DNA of 64,000 nucleotides from Natranaeroarchaeum sp042663585 (GTDB lineage Archaea > Halobacteriota > Halobacteria > Halobacteriales > Natronoarchaeaceae). The stretch lies in contig NZ_JBHTAN010000006.1 in the NCBI RefSeq assembly GCF_042663585.1, forward strand, positions 372,001-436,000. Direction: 5' to 3'. Below are positions 45,392 to 53,702 of the stretch, piece by piece. The position numbers were made by a program, and so were the translations under genes. The stretch's first letter is position 1; each line of letters opens with the position of its first letter. A model generated the notes under the pieces. That model was not told the origin of the DNA. It ran no database searches and saw only the letters and a program-made list of their open reading frames with translations.

Positions 45392-46134
45392 ATGATCCTG
45401 TTTCTTGCTAGTGGCCGAGGATTCACGCGGCGTGAAGGACTGCGACGGATCAAAGAACGGCTCGAAATGGAGCCGGGGTTTTCTGACGTCCAGTATCAAC
45501 CGTCCAGACTCCGCCCCCGGTCTGTTGTCGCTGATGTTGACACAATGATAGCGGAAGCCCACGACTTGAGTCCTGTCTCTTACCCATAAGTTCACGGGGT
45601 CACAAACAGACGTTTCAGACGCTGTCGACCCCAATCTGCAATCGGAAGATCGAGGTGAGGAGTGATCCGGGCGATAATCTCGGCGGTGGGTGGGTACTGA
45701 ATGTGGTAAACGAGATTAGCAAAATCGTTCCATAGGAGTGTTACATCTGTAGATATCGAGGTTTCGATCGGATTTATTGACCTCGGCAGCGACTCGATTT
45801 GTGGGTAAGAGACAGGAGTTTACTCGTGGGAGGACGTCACACCGAGATGTTCTTCGGGGGTAGATTTCCCCGGAAACAGGCCACCTGTGAGGTCACCTGG
45901 CGTCCCCGTGCTGGCACGGATGTCCAGCGTGTGCAGTGGGTCGACGATGCGGTCAGTCTTGGCTGGCACAAAGATGACGATCACGAAGAGCTCGGCACTA
46001 CTCACTTCCAGATCGAAGCTGCTGACGAACGAGTCCACGAGCCAGGACACCTCGAGGCAGAAGCTCCCCTGAGCTTTCTGGAGACCTGTCTGCAACGACT
46101 CCCTGCTAAGCTCGAGGCCACGATCAACGACTGA
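45392..46134 (+). pseudogene. partner gene of the DUF7342-like protein, interrupted by a 245-bp element
   Basis: The first part (45392-45571) reads MILFLASGRGFTRREGLRRI and RLEMEPGFSDVQYQPSRLRP, then ends SVVADVDTMIAEAHDLS at the element. If the element at 45572-45816 and one AGT are removed, the frame continues exactly as LLVGGRHTEMFFGGRFPRKQ to the TGA at 46134, giving about 165 residues. The body (EVTWRPRAGTDVQRVQWVDD) does not match a family that I recognise. Possible role: effector paired with the upstream regulator. In its present form only about 60 codons plus vector-like junk would be made. Confidence 0.75.
45572..45816. mobile_element. small non-autonomous IS derivative (MITE-like, 245 bp)
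   Basis: The left end CCTGTCTCTTACCCATAAG matches the right end read inward (CCTGTCTCTTACCCACAAA) at 17 of the first 18 bases. A 3-bp duplication AGT flanks it (45569-45571 and 45817-45819). On the minus strand part of a transposase-like frame remains: LWNDFANLVYHIQYPPTAE, ending RLKRLFVTP. The parent transposase is not in the window. Its IS family is not clear to me. A 3-bp duplication fits some IS5-related groups. Confidence 0.82.
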
Positions 46135-46254
46135 AGTGTGACACCGGTAGCTGGTGCGCTTGATGATCGGTTGCGTCTGTTACCAAGTTCGGGTACGAAA
46201 GCGGAACTGGCGGGTGGTCTCAGGTAAGGTATACGTCGAGCAACCAGGTGGCTG

Positions 46255-46320
46255 ATTGTCGTATTGACATCCTCCTCCATATGAATGCGGAGGAGTCCCA
46301 CGGCACCGCACCGCTGGATT
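46255..46320. other. possible IS605/IS1341-type terminal hairpin relic
   Basis: The 400-bp gap from 46135 to 46532 has no gene. Near 46267 is ATCCTCCTCCATATGAATGC followed by GGAGGAGTCCCACGG, a hairpin resembling the right-end structures beside haloarchaeal tnpB genes. No tnpB coding sequence is next to it. An A+T-rich TATAAATTATAAATAG around 46495 is the likely promoter for the gene at 46533. Confidence 0.35.
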
Positions 46321-46532
46321 GGGATATAATTCAATCCACATCCCCACCCGTCATTTCCGCTGTTCTGTGCTCGGAGCGGTGGTCGTGGGTGCCCCAAGTC
46401 ATGAGGGTTAGCTCGGATCGACGAGTAGCGCGCGATATGGGGAGTGTCGGTTGTTCCATACGAGATGATCTCTACAGATAGCGGCGGCACTACTATATAA
46501 ATTATAAATAGTAGCACGATCTATAACTACAC

Positions 46533-47333
46533 ATGCGCAGTAACAGTTCGACAAAGTTCGAACCATCGACACAGCGAGGATCATCGGTGGAACTAGCACT
46601 CCCGATCCGAGACACGGAACTTTTCAAACATACGGCCAGCCCGCATATCCTCAACTTTCTGTTCGACAATCCGGAGATCCATCTCCCAGCTCGTCAGCTC
46701 GCCAACGTCACACCGATGAGCGAGCGAGCAACTCTAGAAGCGATCAATACGCTCGAAGCGAACGATCTGGTTGAGACGTTTCGGGAGGGAAACGCTCGCC
46801 ACGTGCGAATTAACAGAGCCAGACTTCACAAGCCGGACGATCCGATTTCGAGCGTTCCACAACTGGAGTTTCGGACTCCCCTACGCATCGCACGCCAGTA
46901 TATCGAAGACGAGCTCGAAGAAGTTCTCGGAATTATCCTCTTCGGAAGTGTCTCTCGTGGCGAAGCCGATCGAAAATCAGACATCGACCTGTGGGTGCTC
47001 GTACGCGGCGATCACATGAAACGACGACATCAAGCGAATAAACTCGCAAACCATCTCGAACAACTGCAAATACCAGCTTCGATTGAGATATCGAGTGCGG
47101 ATAGCGCTGATCTCGATTCCGACTGGGAGGCAATCAAAAATCAGCTCGAAAATCCGAGCCGATTACCACCGTCGGCCGAGCGCTATTCATTCGAGCTTAT
47201 CGTAGAGACGCCGCAGTCGGTTCTGAATCAGCCCGATCGTATAGACGCCGAGGACCTATTCGGTGACGCCATTACACTGTGTTCCTCCGAAACACTCCAG
47301 CGGGTCAAACAGGAGCTACTGACAAATGAGTGA
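46533..47333 (+). CDS. HTH plus MNT-type nucleotidyltransferase-domain protein
   Basis: This 266-residue protein has an N-terminal winged-helix part (HILNFLFDNPEIHLPARQLANVTPMSERATLEAINTL). A minimal nucleotidyltransferase domain follows: EVLGIILFGSVSRGEADRKSDIDLWVLVRG near residues 130-158 (GSxxRG...SDID, both metal-binding Asp present), then a long C-terminal part. MNT-type domains occur in toxin-antitoxin pairs, where they AMPylate a HEPN partner. The next gene overlaps its stop by 8 bp. The HTH suggests self-regulation. An AT-rich TATA lies about 30 bp upstream. Confidence 0.78.
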   Translation: MRSNSSTKFEPSTQRGSSVELALPIRDTELFKHTASPHILNFLFDNPEIHLPARQLANVTPMSERATLEAINTLEANDLVETFREGNARHVRINRARLHKPDDPISSVPQLEFRTPLRIARQYIEDELEEVLGIILFGSVSRGEADRKSDIDLWVLVRGDHMKRRHQANKLANHLEQLQIPASIEISSADSADLDSDWEAIKNQLENPSRLPPSAERYSFELIVETPQSVLNQPDRIDAEDLFGDAITLCSSETLQRVKQELLTNE

Positions 47334-47532
47334 TCCAACCTCCCTTCTGGATCAGATTGCTGCAGCGGAAGACGCCTTCGGGCATACACACGGACAGCCG
47401 ACATTTGAGCCCGGGTTGAACGCTACCCCGGATGCGAATACCGGTGAGGTCCAGATCCAGAAGGCGTGTCGCCTTCTCGATGTGACGCGAATCATTGACG
47501 AAATCGGCGACTACTACAAAACAAGGGACTAG
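47326..47532 (+). CDS. small partner protein of the MNT-type gene
   Basis: This 68-residue protein reads DPTSLLDQIAAAEDAFGHTHGQPTFEPGLN and ends IQKACRLLDVTRIIDEIGDYYKTRD. It overlaps the MNT-type gene by 8 bp, so the two are coupled. No HEPN R-x4-H motif is visible, so it is not a standard HEPN toxin. It may be a short adaptor or a truncated partner. Family not recognised. It converges with the HTH gene at 47529, with stops overlapping by a few bases. Confidence 0.6.
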   Translation: MSDPTSLLDQIAAAEDAFGHTHGQPTFEPGLNATPDANTGEVQIQKACRLLDVTRIIDEIGDYYKTRD

Positions 47533-47948
47533 TCTGCGCTGGCAGGAGTGTTGTCTGGACCGACGTCGTCAAGAAGGGGGTAGTCGATGTGCATCTCGAT
47601 TCTGTCGAATGGGACAACGGGCTGAATCGCTCCACTGGGCCCTCCCTCCTTGAGTTCGAGGATACCCAGTACTTCGAGGTGTTTCAGATCTGCATGGACA
47701 TCCGAGACATCGCGGTCAACGAGTCGCGCAGCCTCACGCATGCTTGTAGGGTGCTCCTGAGCGATTGCCTGGATGAGATCAAGGCGCAGCGGGGTGAGGC
47801 TGTCGACAAGATCGTCATAGGTCCCAAACTGGAGGACTGCACGCTCATCTTGTTCATCTAGGTCGCCAGCCTCGACACGCTGAATGAACTGGAGCGTGTC
47901 CTCTCGGAGTTGTGCTCGGTCGCCGACGGTGATGTGAAGCGTGGTCAT
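47529..47948 (-). CDS. HVO_A0114-like winged-helix protein (probable antitoxin)
   Basis: This 139-residue protein has FGTYDDLVDSLTPLRLDLIQAIAQEHPTSMREAARLVDRDVSDVHADLKHLEVLGILEL, a winged-helix core, and ends DRIEMHIDYPLLDD. It is a paralogue of the gene at 41919 (both end with a 'DxEL/HIDYP-like' strand). It follows, on the same strand, the damaged DUF6516/TumE-like gene, repeating the toxin-first order of the 42370 pair. With its partner broken it may now be an orphan. Confidence 0.7.
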   Translation of the reverse strand: MTTLHITVGDRAQLREDTLQFIQRVEAGDLDEQDERAVLQFGTYDDLVDSLTPLRLDLIQAIAQEHPTSMREAARLVDRDVSDVHADLKHLEVLGILELKEGGPSGAIQPVVPFDRIEMHIDYPLLDDVGPDNTPASAD

Positions 47949-47982
47949 GGTTGGGTCTGTTAGATGTGGATTCTAGTTGTTG

Positions 47983-48351
47983 TCAGTAGGGACGGGGTGA
48001 GTTGCCACTAGCTGTGTCCCAGTACTCGTCAGCGCTGGCCCAGAACTCGACGATGAGTTCTTCCATGCCAGGAAACTCGACGTCTGCGTCGCCAGCAGCG
48101 GTGTGGAGTTCGTGGCCCTTGGTGTCCTCATGGGCATTGTCGTCTCAAAACGGCGAGCCGTTTTGACGAGTCGTCGACAATCTCCGATTTTCGAGATAGC
48201 GAATGAGCGTCAGATCCTGCAGCGTTCCCAGATGCAGTGTGTACTTCCAGCCGGACGGGTAGGTATCTGTATCGGTCGTTCGTCGGATGACGACGTTCTC
48301 GACAAGTCCGGCTTCGACGTGGGTGTAGCGATGCGTAAGGTCGTGGCCCAT
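47983..48351 (-). pseudogene. DUF6516/TumE-like gene interrupted by a 54-bp hairpin insertion
   Basis: The start reads MGHDLTHRYTHVEAGLVENV and GWKYTLHLGTLQDLTLIRY. Then 54 inserted bases bring LENRRLSTTRQNGSPF and a TGA. After the insertion the original frame continues: DNAHEDTKGHELHTAAGD, then EFPGMEELIVEFWASADE, ending SGNSPRPY and TGA at 47985-47983. Without the insertion the core RYDNAH...HELH matches the intact gene at 42370 (RYDNAHGDDDLGWHHRH). The insertion itself is 48143-48196 (see separate entry). The toxin is very likely inactive. Confidence 0.78.
48143..48196. repeat. 54-bp hairpin-containing insertion
   Basis: The insertion contains CAAAACGGC-GA-GCCGTTTTG, a 9-bp perfect hairpin. 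It also ends with an inverted copy of the bases on its left (ATTGTCG outside, CGACAAT inside). Its length is a multiple of three, but it carries an in-frame TGA. No transposase and no target duplication are seen, so a template-switch or small-repeat origin is more likely than a transposon. Confidence 0.6.
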
Positions 48352-48452
48352 CCCTCGTCTGTTGGTTTATCGCCCAACATCATAACTGTGTTGGAGATTC
48401 GCCCAACAGTCACTCGGAGGATTCGTTTCTCGATCATAACAATTCCGTTAAA

Positions 48453-48857
48453 GATAGAGACGGATTCGACGTATACCACGCCGTCGACGTCCTCCTCGTG
48501 AAACGCGTCGAAAAGCCGTCGAGGTGACCTACTGAAGACGTTGTCGCCGTTGACGACCAGACACGCCCCCTCCACGTGGTCACGCGCCTGCACCAGTGCG
48601 TGTGCCAGTCCCCGGCGGTGTTCCTGCCAGGCGTACGTGAGCGAGATCCCACCGAAGGCATCACCGTAGTGGTCGATAATCTGTTGCCCCTCGTACCCGA
48701 CGATCACGATGATCTCGTCGATCCCCAGCTCCACGAGGTGCTCGAAGCAATGGGTGAGAATCGGCGTTCCGGCGACCTCGACCAGTCCTTTCGGCGTCTC
48801 ACTGGTGAGTGGGCGCAATCGCGTTCCCATGCCAGTAGTCGGGACGACGGCGTGCAT
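48453..48857 (-). pseudogene. 5' fragment of the second nucleotidyltransferase family
   Basis: From ATG 48857 the bases read MHAVVPTTGMGTRLRPLTSE, VEVAGTPILTHCFEHLVELG, ILVNGDNV-like CLVVNGDNVFSRSPRRL and end VVYVESVSI at 48453, matching the first 135 residues of the intact gene at 42887-43612. After that the frame runs into unrelated sequence leading to the TumE-like gene. The signature Arg is also changed (TTGMGTRL versus AAGRGTRL). It is therefore the 5' half, while 41459 holds the 3' end. Confidence 0.78.
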
Positions 48858-48911
48858 CGTACGCAATACTCCGTGGCGCTCACGGAGAAACCTTCGGCCG
48901 TCGTCGACCAT

Positions 48912-49340
48912 CTCGAAACTCGTGATCCTGAGGGTAACGGCCTGGGTGACCAGACTTCGGTCGCGGTTGTAACCAACAACGAACCCATCTTAACCAACAG
49001 AATCACTGGCTCTCTCACCGTGGTCCGAACAAGAGCTACGACCAACCCACACCGCCGCCGATCCAGACGTACCTTCCGAACACTCTCAAAGAGTGTTCCA
49101 GGGTCACACTTCGTGCGATCGTCAAGTACGTCGAGGCCCTGACTGAATAGCGCGAACGCGAGCAGCGCCTCGACAGACCGAATCGGGGCAGTGGCGAACG
49201 CCGCTCGCTACCGTTCACGCCTGCAAGTCAACCGCCTCGGGGTCAAGCCCCGTGGCATCCGCCTCGTACCGCCTGTGAATCGGGCAGTTCGGCAACTACA
49301 TTTTCGAATTGAGCGAAAGAATTTTCCGAAGCTATGGTTC
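48912..49340. other. region with only short relics
   Basis: This stretch of about 430 bp has no complete gene. One open tail on the plus strand reads IQTYLPNTLKECSRVTLRAI and VKYVEALTE and stops at 49148-49150. It may be the end of an unknown gene. Toward 49340 the sequence leads into the right end of the IS605-type element. Confidence 0.4.
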
Positions 49341-49359
49341 TCAAGTGAACTACCCTACC

Positions 49360-50601
49360 CTACTCGCTCACGGCTGACGCCGTTCGCTGCTTGAGGATAG
49401 GGCTTCCTGATTCCACGACGCGCTTTGCAGACACAGAGGTGTCCACAGGGAGCGCAGTCTCCACAGGCGTTCGTTCGGAGTGTCCCACTCCTACATCTTG
49501 TAGACCGCGAGAAAGGATGTTCCACGCCGCGTTCGCGTCCCTGTCCGCCTCAAACCCGCAGGCAGGACAGGAATGTTCACGGACCCACAGCGGCTTCTCC
49601 GTCGAGACGCCGCACGCCGCGCACTCTTTCGTCGTTCCTCTCGGGTTGACCGCCACGAAGTGCGTTCCTTCTCTTTCGCACTTGTATTCGAGCAACGAGA
49701 GGAACGTTCGCCACGCCGACGACGCCGTGTTGCGACTGTTCGACGGCGATTCGAGCATCCCCCTCACGTTCAAGTCTTCGACCGCCACGAGGTCGTACTC
49801 CCGAGCGTAGTACGCCGAGAGCTTGTGCAAGAAGTCGCGGCGCTTCCGTCGGAGGTCGGCGTGACACTCCGCGACCCGCCGCCGTTGCTTCTCCCAGTTG
49901 TTCGACCCGTGTTCCTTCCGCGAGAGCGACCGCTGTTCGCATTCCAGTCGCTCCCGTTCGGCAGAGAGGTCGAGCGACCCGACCGCCGCGCCATCGGTGT
50001 CGTGAGCGTACTTGCAAATCCCCACGTCGATACCGACGCACTTCTCGGGGTTCTCAGGCGGTTCGGGTGGTTCGCGGTCCATTTCGACGCCGAAGGTGGC
50101 GAACCACTCGCCCGTCGGTTCCTTCTTGACCGTGACCTGTTTGAGCTTCGCGTCGTCGGGGATGGCACGGTGGAGCCGGATGGGAATGTCACCGAGTTTC
50201 GAGAGCGACAGGACAGTCTGACCGCCCTTCTTGTCGAGCTTGAAGCCAGACTGGCTGTACGTGAAACTGCGGAACTCCCGCGGCGGCTTCCACTTGAGTT
50301 GGCCGACGCCGTAGCCCTTGTCCTTGAGTTTGGAGAGGCCTTTGAGGTTGTCGAACAGCCGTTCTACGACGGTTTGGAGCACCTTCGAGTACACGTCGGA
50401 GAGGTCGCCCCACCACTCCTTGAGGTCGGGGAGTTCCGACCGCAGGGTGGTCATGGACGGCAGTTCGCCGTGTTCGTCTTGGTACTCGTTGAGGCGGTAG
50501 AGTGTGTGGTTGTACAGTTGCCTACAAATGTCTCGGTGGCGGTCCAACTCCTCTCGGTGGGCGTCGGACGGTTTGAGGCGGTACTTGTAGGCGTAGTACA
50601 T
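49360..50601 (-). CDS. tnpB: TnpB RNA-guided nuclease/accessory protein
   Basis: This 413-residue TnpB starts MYYAYKYRLKPSDAHREELD and appears intact. The RuvC catalytic residues are visible: CVGIDVGICKYA (first Asp), LVAVEDLNVRGM (Glu) and CGFEADRDANAAWNIL (last Asp). A Cys4 zinc knuckle CAACG...CPACG lies between the last two. TnpB proteins are guide-RNA-directed DNA nucleases that keep the element in place. The guide RNA would overlap the 3' end of the gene and the right end near 49340-49450. Start and tnpA stop share TGATG. Confidence 0.9.
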   Translation of the reverse strand: MYYAYKYRLKPSDAHREELDRHRDICRQLYNHTLYRLNEYQDEHGELPSMTTLRSELPDLKEWWGDLSDVYSKVLQTVVERLFDNLKGLSKLKDKGYGVGQLKWKPPREFRSFTYSQSGFKLDKKGGQTVLSLSKLGDIPIRLHRAIPDDAKLKQVTVKKEPTGEWFATFGVEMDREPPEPPENPEKCVGIDVGICKYAHDTDGAAVGSLDLSAERERLECEQRSLSRKEHGSNNWEKQRRRVAECHADLRRKRRDFLHKLSAYYAREYDLVAVEDLNVRGMLESPSNSRNTASSAWRTFLSLLEYKCEREGTHFVAVNPRGTTKECAACGVSTEKPLWVREHSCPACGFEADRDANAAWNILSRGLQDVGVGHSERTPVETALPVDTSVSAKRVVESGSPILKQRTASAVSE

Positions 50602-51008
50602 CAACTCTCCCGCTGGTCTTCGACGTACTGTTTCAGCACATCCAGCGACACCTGCCCCGTCGAGATGAGGCAGTAGGAGTCGTTCCAGAACGAGTCGCCC
50701 CACAGTTCGGTCTTCAGTTCGTCCGCGTACTCGTTACGGATACGTCGGGCGGTCGCGCCCTTGACCGTGTTGATGAACTTCACGAGGTCCGTGGTTGGTT
50801 TCGCACGGAACAGGATGTGAACGTGGTCGTCCTCTCCGTCAAGGTTCGTCAGCTCGACGCCGTAGTTGTCCGTGAACCCGCTGATGACCCCACGTATGAA
50901 TTGGGTTCGCTCCTCGGTTAGCACTCCGCGCCGATACTTTGTGGTGAGTATCAGGTGGTAGTGCAGGGAGTACGTCGAATGCGCTCCCGAATCGAGGTCG
51001 TATTCCAT
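50601..51008 (-). CDS. tnpA: IS200-type HUH transposase TnpA
   Basis: This 135-residue single-strand transposase (ATG 51008, MEYDLDSGAHSTYSLHYHLI) has the HUH pair DHVHILF near residue 65 and the nucleophile Tyr in VLKQYVEDQ at the end. LTTKYRRGVLTEE and KGATARRIRNEY are also family-typical. It overlaps the tnpB start, so the two are translated together. It appears complete. A start 7 codons upstream (51029) is less likely. Confidence 0.9.
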   Translation of the reverse strand: MEYDLDSGAHSTYSLHYHLILTTKYRRGVLTEERTQFIRGVISGFTDNYGVELTNLDGEDDHVHILFRAKPTTDLVKFINTVKGATARRIRNEYADELKTELWGDSFWNDSYCLISTGQVSLDVLKQYVEDQRES

Positions 51009-51176
51009 TGGGTTCGTACTGTTATACAATATCCTAATGCAAAAACGTTGCGACTACGTGGGTCTGTGGGTCTGCAACCGTATCGCCGTATGAACAGGTG
51101 ATGACGGCGCTGTATCCCCACCCTACTCCGCTCCCTTCGGTCGCTCCGGTGAGGGTGGGGGCTTAGCGCCTATATC

Positions 51177-52253
51177 CAGCTAATTGAACAGGACGAGAGC
51201 CTCCCGTCCGTGTTACAGGCCTTGTTCGACCACGAGTTCGATGAGTCGCAGACGACGTTCGTTCTCGTCGGGTCGTCGATTAGTATGATGGAGGAAGCGA
51301 CGCTGCTTGGCGATAGCCCGCTGTACGGGCGGACATCCCTAACGCTCGACATCCGCGAACTCCCGTTCGACGCCGCGACGGAATTTCTCCCGGACGATGC
51401 GACAGCAGACGATGTCGTACGCGCCTGGAGTGTGTTTGGAGGAGTTCCCTACTATCTCGAGGAACTCGACGCCGACCGGTCGCTCGGCGAAAACATCCAG
51501 GAAACGGTGTTGACTCGTCACGGCTCGCTCCACAACGAACCGGAGCACGTCCTCCGCATGGAACTGACAGAGCCGACTCGCTACTTTTCGATCCTCGAAG
51601 CGATCGCTGGCGGAGCAACCGGCCGAAACGAAATTGCTGGCGTGACGGGCATCGACTACAACCAGTTATCGACGTACTTGGATCGCCTCTCGCGGCTTCG
51701 GCTCATCGAACGGCACGTACCGGTGACTGAGAGCGCCGAACGATCCAAGCGAAGCCAGTATCGGCTGCGTGATCCGCTCTTCCGATTCTGGTTCCGGTTC
51801 CTGTATGGAAGTGCTGATCGCTATGACCAGTTCGGCGACGGGGCCTATGAACGGCTCGTCGAACCAGAGCTGGCCGACTTCGTCGCGCCCGCCTTCGAGC
51901 AACTGTGTTGTGAGGCCCTGTGGACGCTGTACGACGAGACGCCGATCGTCGATGTCGGACAGTGGTGGTACCAAGACCACGAGATCGATGTCGTTGGACT
52001 CACCGACGAAGAAACGCTCGTCGTCGGCGAGTGCAAGTATCAGGACTCGCCACTCGATTACAGCGCACTGGCATCACTAGAGACGCACATCGAGGAACTC
52101 CGATGGCAGCCGTCAGGCGGCGGCACCCGAACCCTCGAATACGCGCTGTTCTCCCGGAGCGGGTTTACCGACAGCGTCACCGAAGCCGCCACCGAGCGTA
52201 CTGACGTACGCCTCTACACGATCGATGACGTCGTCGCCGCGCTCGGAGCGTGA
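51177..52253 (+). pseudogene. archaeal AAA+ ATPase (DUF234-type), N-terminus removed by the IS605-type element
   Basis: The open frame reads YIQLIEQDESLPSVLQALFD, FVLVGSSISMMEEATLLGDS and SPLYGRTSLTLDIRELPF, the Walker B/sensor region of archaeal-type ATPases. The C-terminal DUF234-like nuclease-type part has RDPLFRFWFRFLYGSADRYD and DEIDVVGL-like HEIDVVGLTDEETLVVGECKY. The Walker A and about the first 100 residues are missing, replaced by the transposon end. No other half is seen beyond the element. Such ATPases are often linked to mobile DNA. Their function is unknown. Confidence 0.78.
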
Positions 52254-52328
52254 GTACAACGGTCCGACTTCGGCCGAGTACCAGGTCTCAGCGAACACAT
52301 CGAACAGATCGATAGAGGTGTGTGTCGC

Positions 52329-53690
52329 CTATGTCTGCGAGCGTAACTGCGAACGAACGACGCTCTGGACGGACTTTTGGTCGACCATCTCGAGGCGGGA
52401 ATCCTCGCGCAACGTGTCCAGACTCGTTTCGGGACGCTCGCCGAACTGGAACTCCAGAAACATCCCGGAACTTGGGCCGTGGCTGCGCCGTTCGACGTCG
52501 ACGAGTGAGTACGTCGTCAGCTCCTTCATTTTGTTCACGTAGGTCTCTTGGTGGTACTGGTTCGCGTCGATTTGCTCGGTGAGGTATTCATACACCTGAT
52601 ACGCGGTCGTGCTCCGGGCGGTCCCGTCGCTGCTCTGTGCGGCGACCGCGGCCGTCGCGTACAGACAGAGCTTTTTTTGCGTGCTGATCCCGCGGACGAC
52701 TTCGAGCACGCGGTTCTTCTCGACTTTCTCCTGTGCGGTACGGACGTGCTCCTCGCCAACGTAGCCGTCACCCTCGCGTTCGGCCAACTCGCCCGCAACC
52801 CGTACCAGATCGATCGCCTTCCGGGCGTCGCCATGCGTCTGTGCCGCAAACGCCGCGGCGAGCGGGATTACGTCATCCTCGATGACGCCATCATAGAACG
52901 CGTCCTGCCGACGCCGGAGAATCGCCTTGAGTTGGTTCGCATCGTAGTCGTCGAAGTGGACATCTTCGGGCGTGAAGGAGCTTAACGCCCGGGAGCCGAC
53001 GGACTCCATCATACGCGTGTCGTTCGAGATCGCGACAATCGAGATCGCACAGTCAAGATCGTTGTCTGTCCCCGCTCGCGAGAGCTGGTAGAGCAACCGG
53101 GAGAACGCGGGTTCTTGCTTGTCGCGTCGCCCCACGAGCATATCTAACTCGTCGAGGACGAACACAGCGAGGTCCAATTGCTCGTCAAGGATCCGGAAGA
53201 GGTCGTCCCACTTCTCTTTCGTCGAGACGCCGTGCTTGGGTACTTGCACCTCGGCACCGGTCTCGGCGGCGGCCGTCTCGGCGAGCTCGTAGACGGCGAT
53301 TCCCAGTGTATCCAGATCCTGGCACGTCACCTCGATCGTCCCGAACCGGATCTCTCGAGACTCACAGATCCGGCTGATGTTCTTACAGACCGCTTTCGTG
53401 ATGAGCGACTTCCCGGTCCCACTCGGGCCGTAGAGAAAGAGGTTCGGCGGGCGGTTGTCCCCGAGTGCAACGCGAAGCATCTTCGTGACCTCCCGAAGTT
53501 GTTCGTCACGACCGACGATCCGGTCCTCCTCGACGACGAACGTCGGGTCCAACAGCGACCGGTCGCGGATCACGCCCTCCTGCTCGTCGAACTCCAGTAT
53601 CATCTCCTCGATCGACTGCTCGCCTGACTCCGCTGGTCGGTCGTCTGGCGGCGGGTCTTCGGGCTGAGCGTTAACGTCCTCGGATGTCAT
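52329..53690 (-). CDS. orc1: Orc1/Cdc6-family replication initiator
   Basis: This 453-residue AAA+ initiator has NLFLYGPSGTGKSLITKAVC (Walker A), VFVLDELDMLVGRRDK (Walker B), SIVAISNDTRMMESVGSRALSSF (sensor 1) and THGDARKAIDLVRVAGELAE, and a C-terminal winged helix (TTAYQVYEYLTEQIDANQYHQETYVNKM...). I chose ATG 53690 because a TATA box (TTTTTATA near 53711-53719) would place the transcript start right there. ATG 53702 lies only about 10 bases from it. Origin-like repeats flank both sides. It binds origin repeats and loads the helicase. Confidence 0.93.
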   Translation of the reverse strand: MTSEDVNAQPEDPPPDDRPAESGEQSIEEMILEFDEQEGVIRDRSLLDPTFVVEEDRIVGRDEQLREVTKMLRVALGDNRPPNLFLYGPSGTGKSLITKAVCKNISRICESREIRFGTIEVTCQDLDTLGIAVYELAETAAAETGAEVQVPKHGVSTKEKWDDLFRILDEQLDLAVFVLDELDMLVGRRDKQEPAFSRLLYQLSRAGTDNDLDCAISIVAISNDTRMMESVGSRALSSFTPEDVHFDDYDANQLKAILRRRQDAFYDGVIEDDVIPLAAAFAAQTHGDARKAIDLVRVAGELAEREGDGYVGEEHVRTAQEKVEKNRVLEVVRGISTQKKLCLYATAAVAAQSSDGTARSTTAYQVYEYLTEQIDANQYHQETYVNKMKELTTYSLVDVERRSHGPSSGMFLEFQFGERPETSLDTLREDSRLEMVDQKSVQSVVRSQLRSQT

Positions 53691-53702
53691 ACGTCGTGCC
53701 AT

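Larger units (their letters stand above)
49340..51165 (-). mobile_element. IS200/IS605-family element (tnpA + tnpB)
   Basis: The element contains an HUH transposase gene (tnpA) overlapping a TnpB gene. Its ends carry hairpins rather than inverted repeats: CCCCACCCT pairs with AGGGTGGGG near 51116-51160 at the tnpA end, and ACGGCTGACGCCGT near 49371-49384 at the tnpB end. This is the layout expected for IS605 elements, which insert as single strands and make no target duplication. It interrupts an archaeal ATPase gene whose 3' half continues at 51177. Exact ends need comparison with an empty site. Confidence 0.8.

Noticed and set aside
49573..50676. Long plus-strand open frame (367 codons) opposite tnpB
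   Set aside because: It is the antisense of the TnpB gene, with arginine-rich, low-complexity residues typical of GC-rich shadow frames and no family features.
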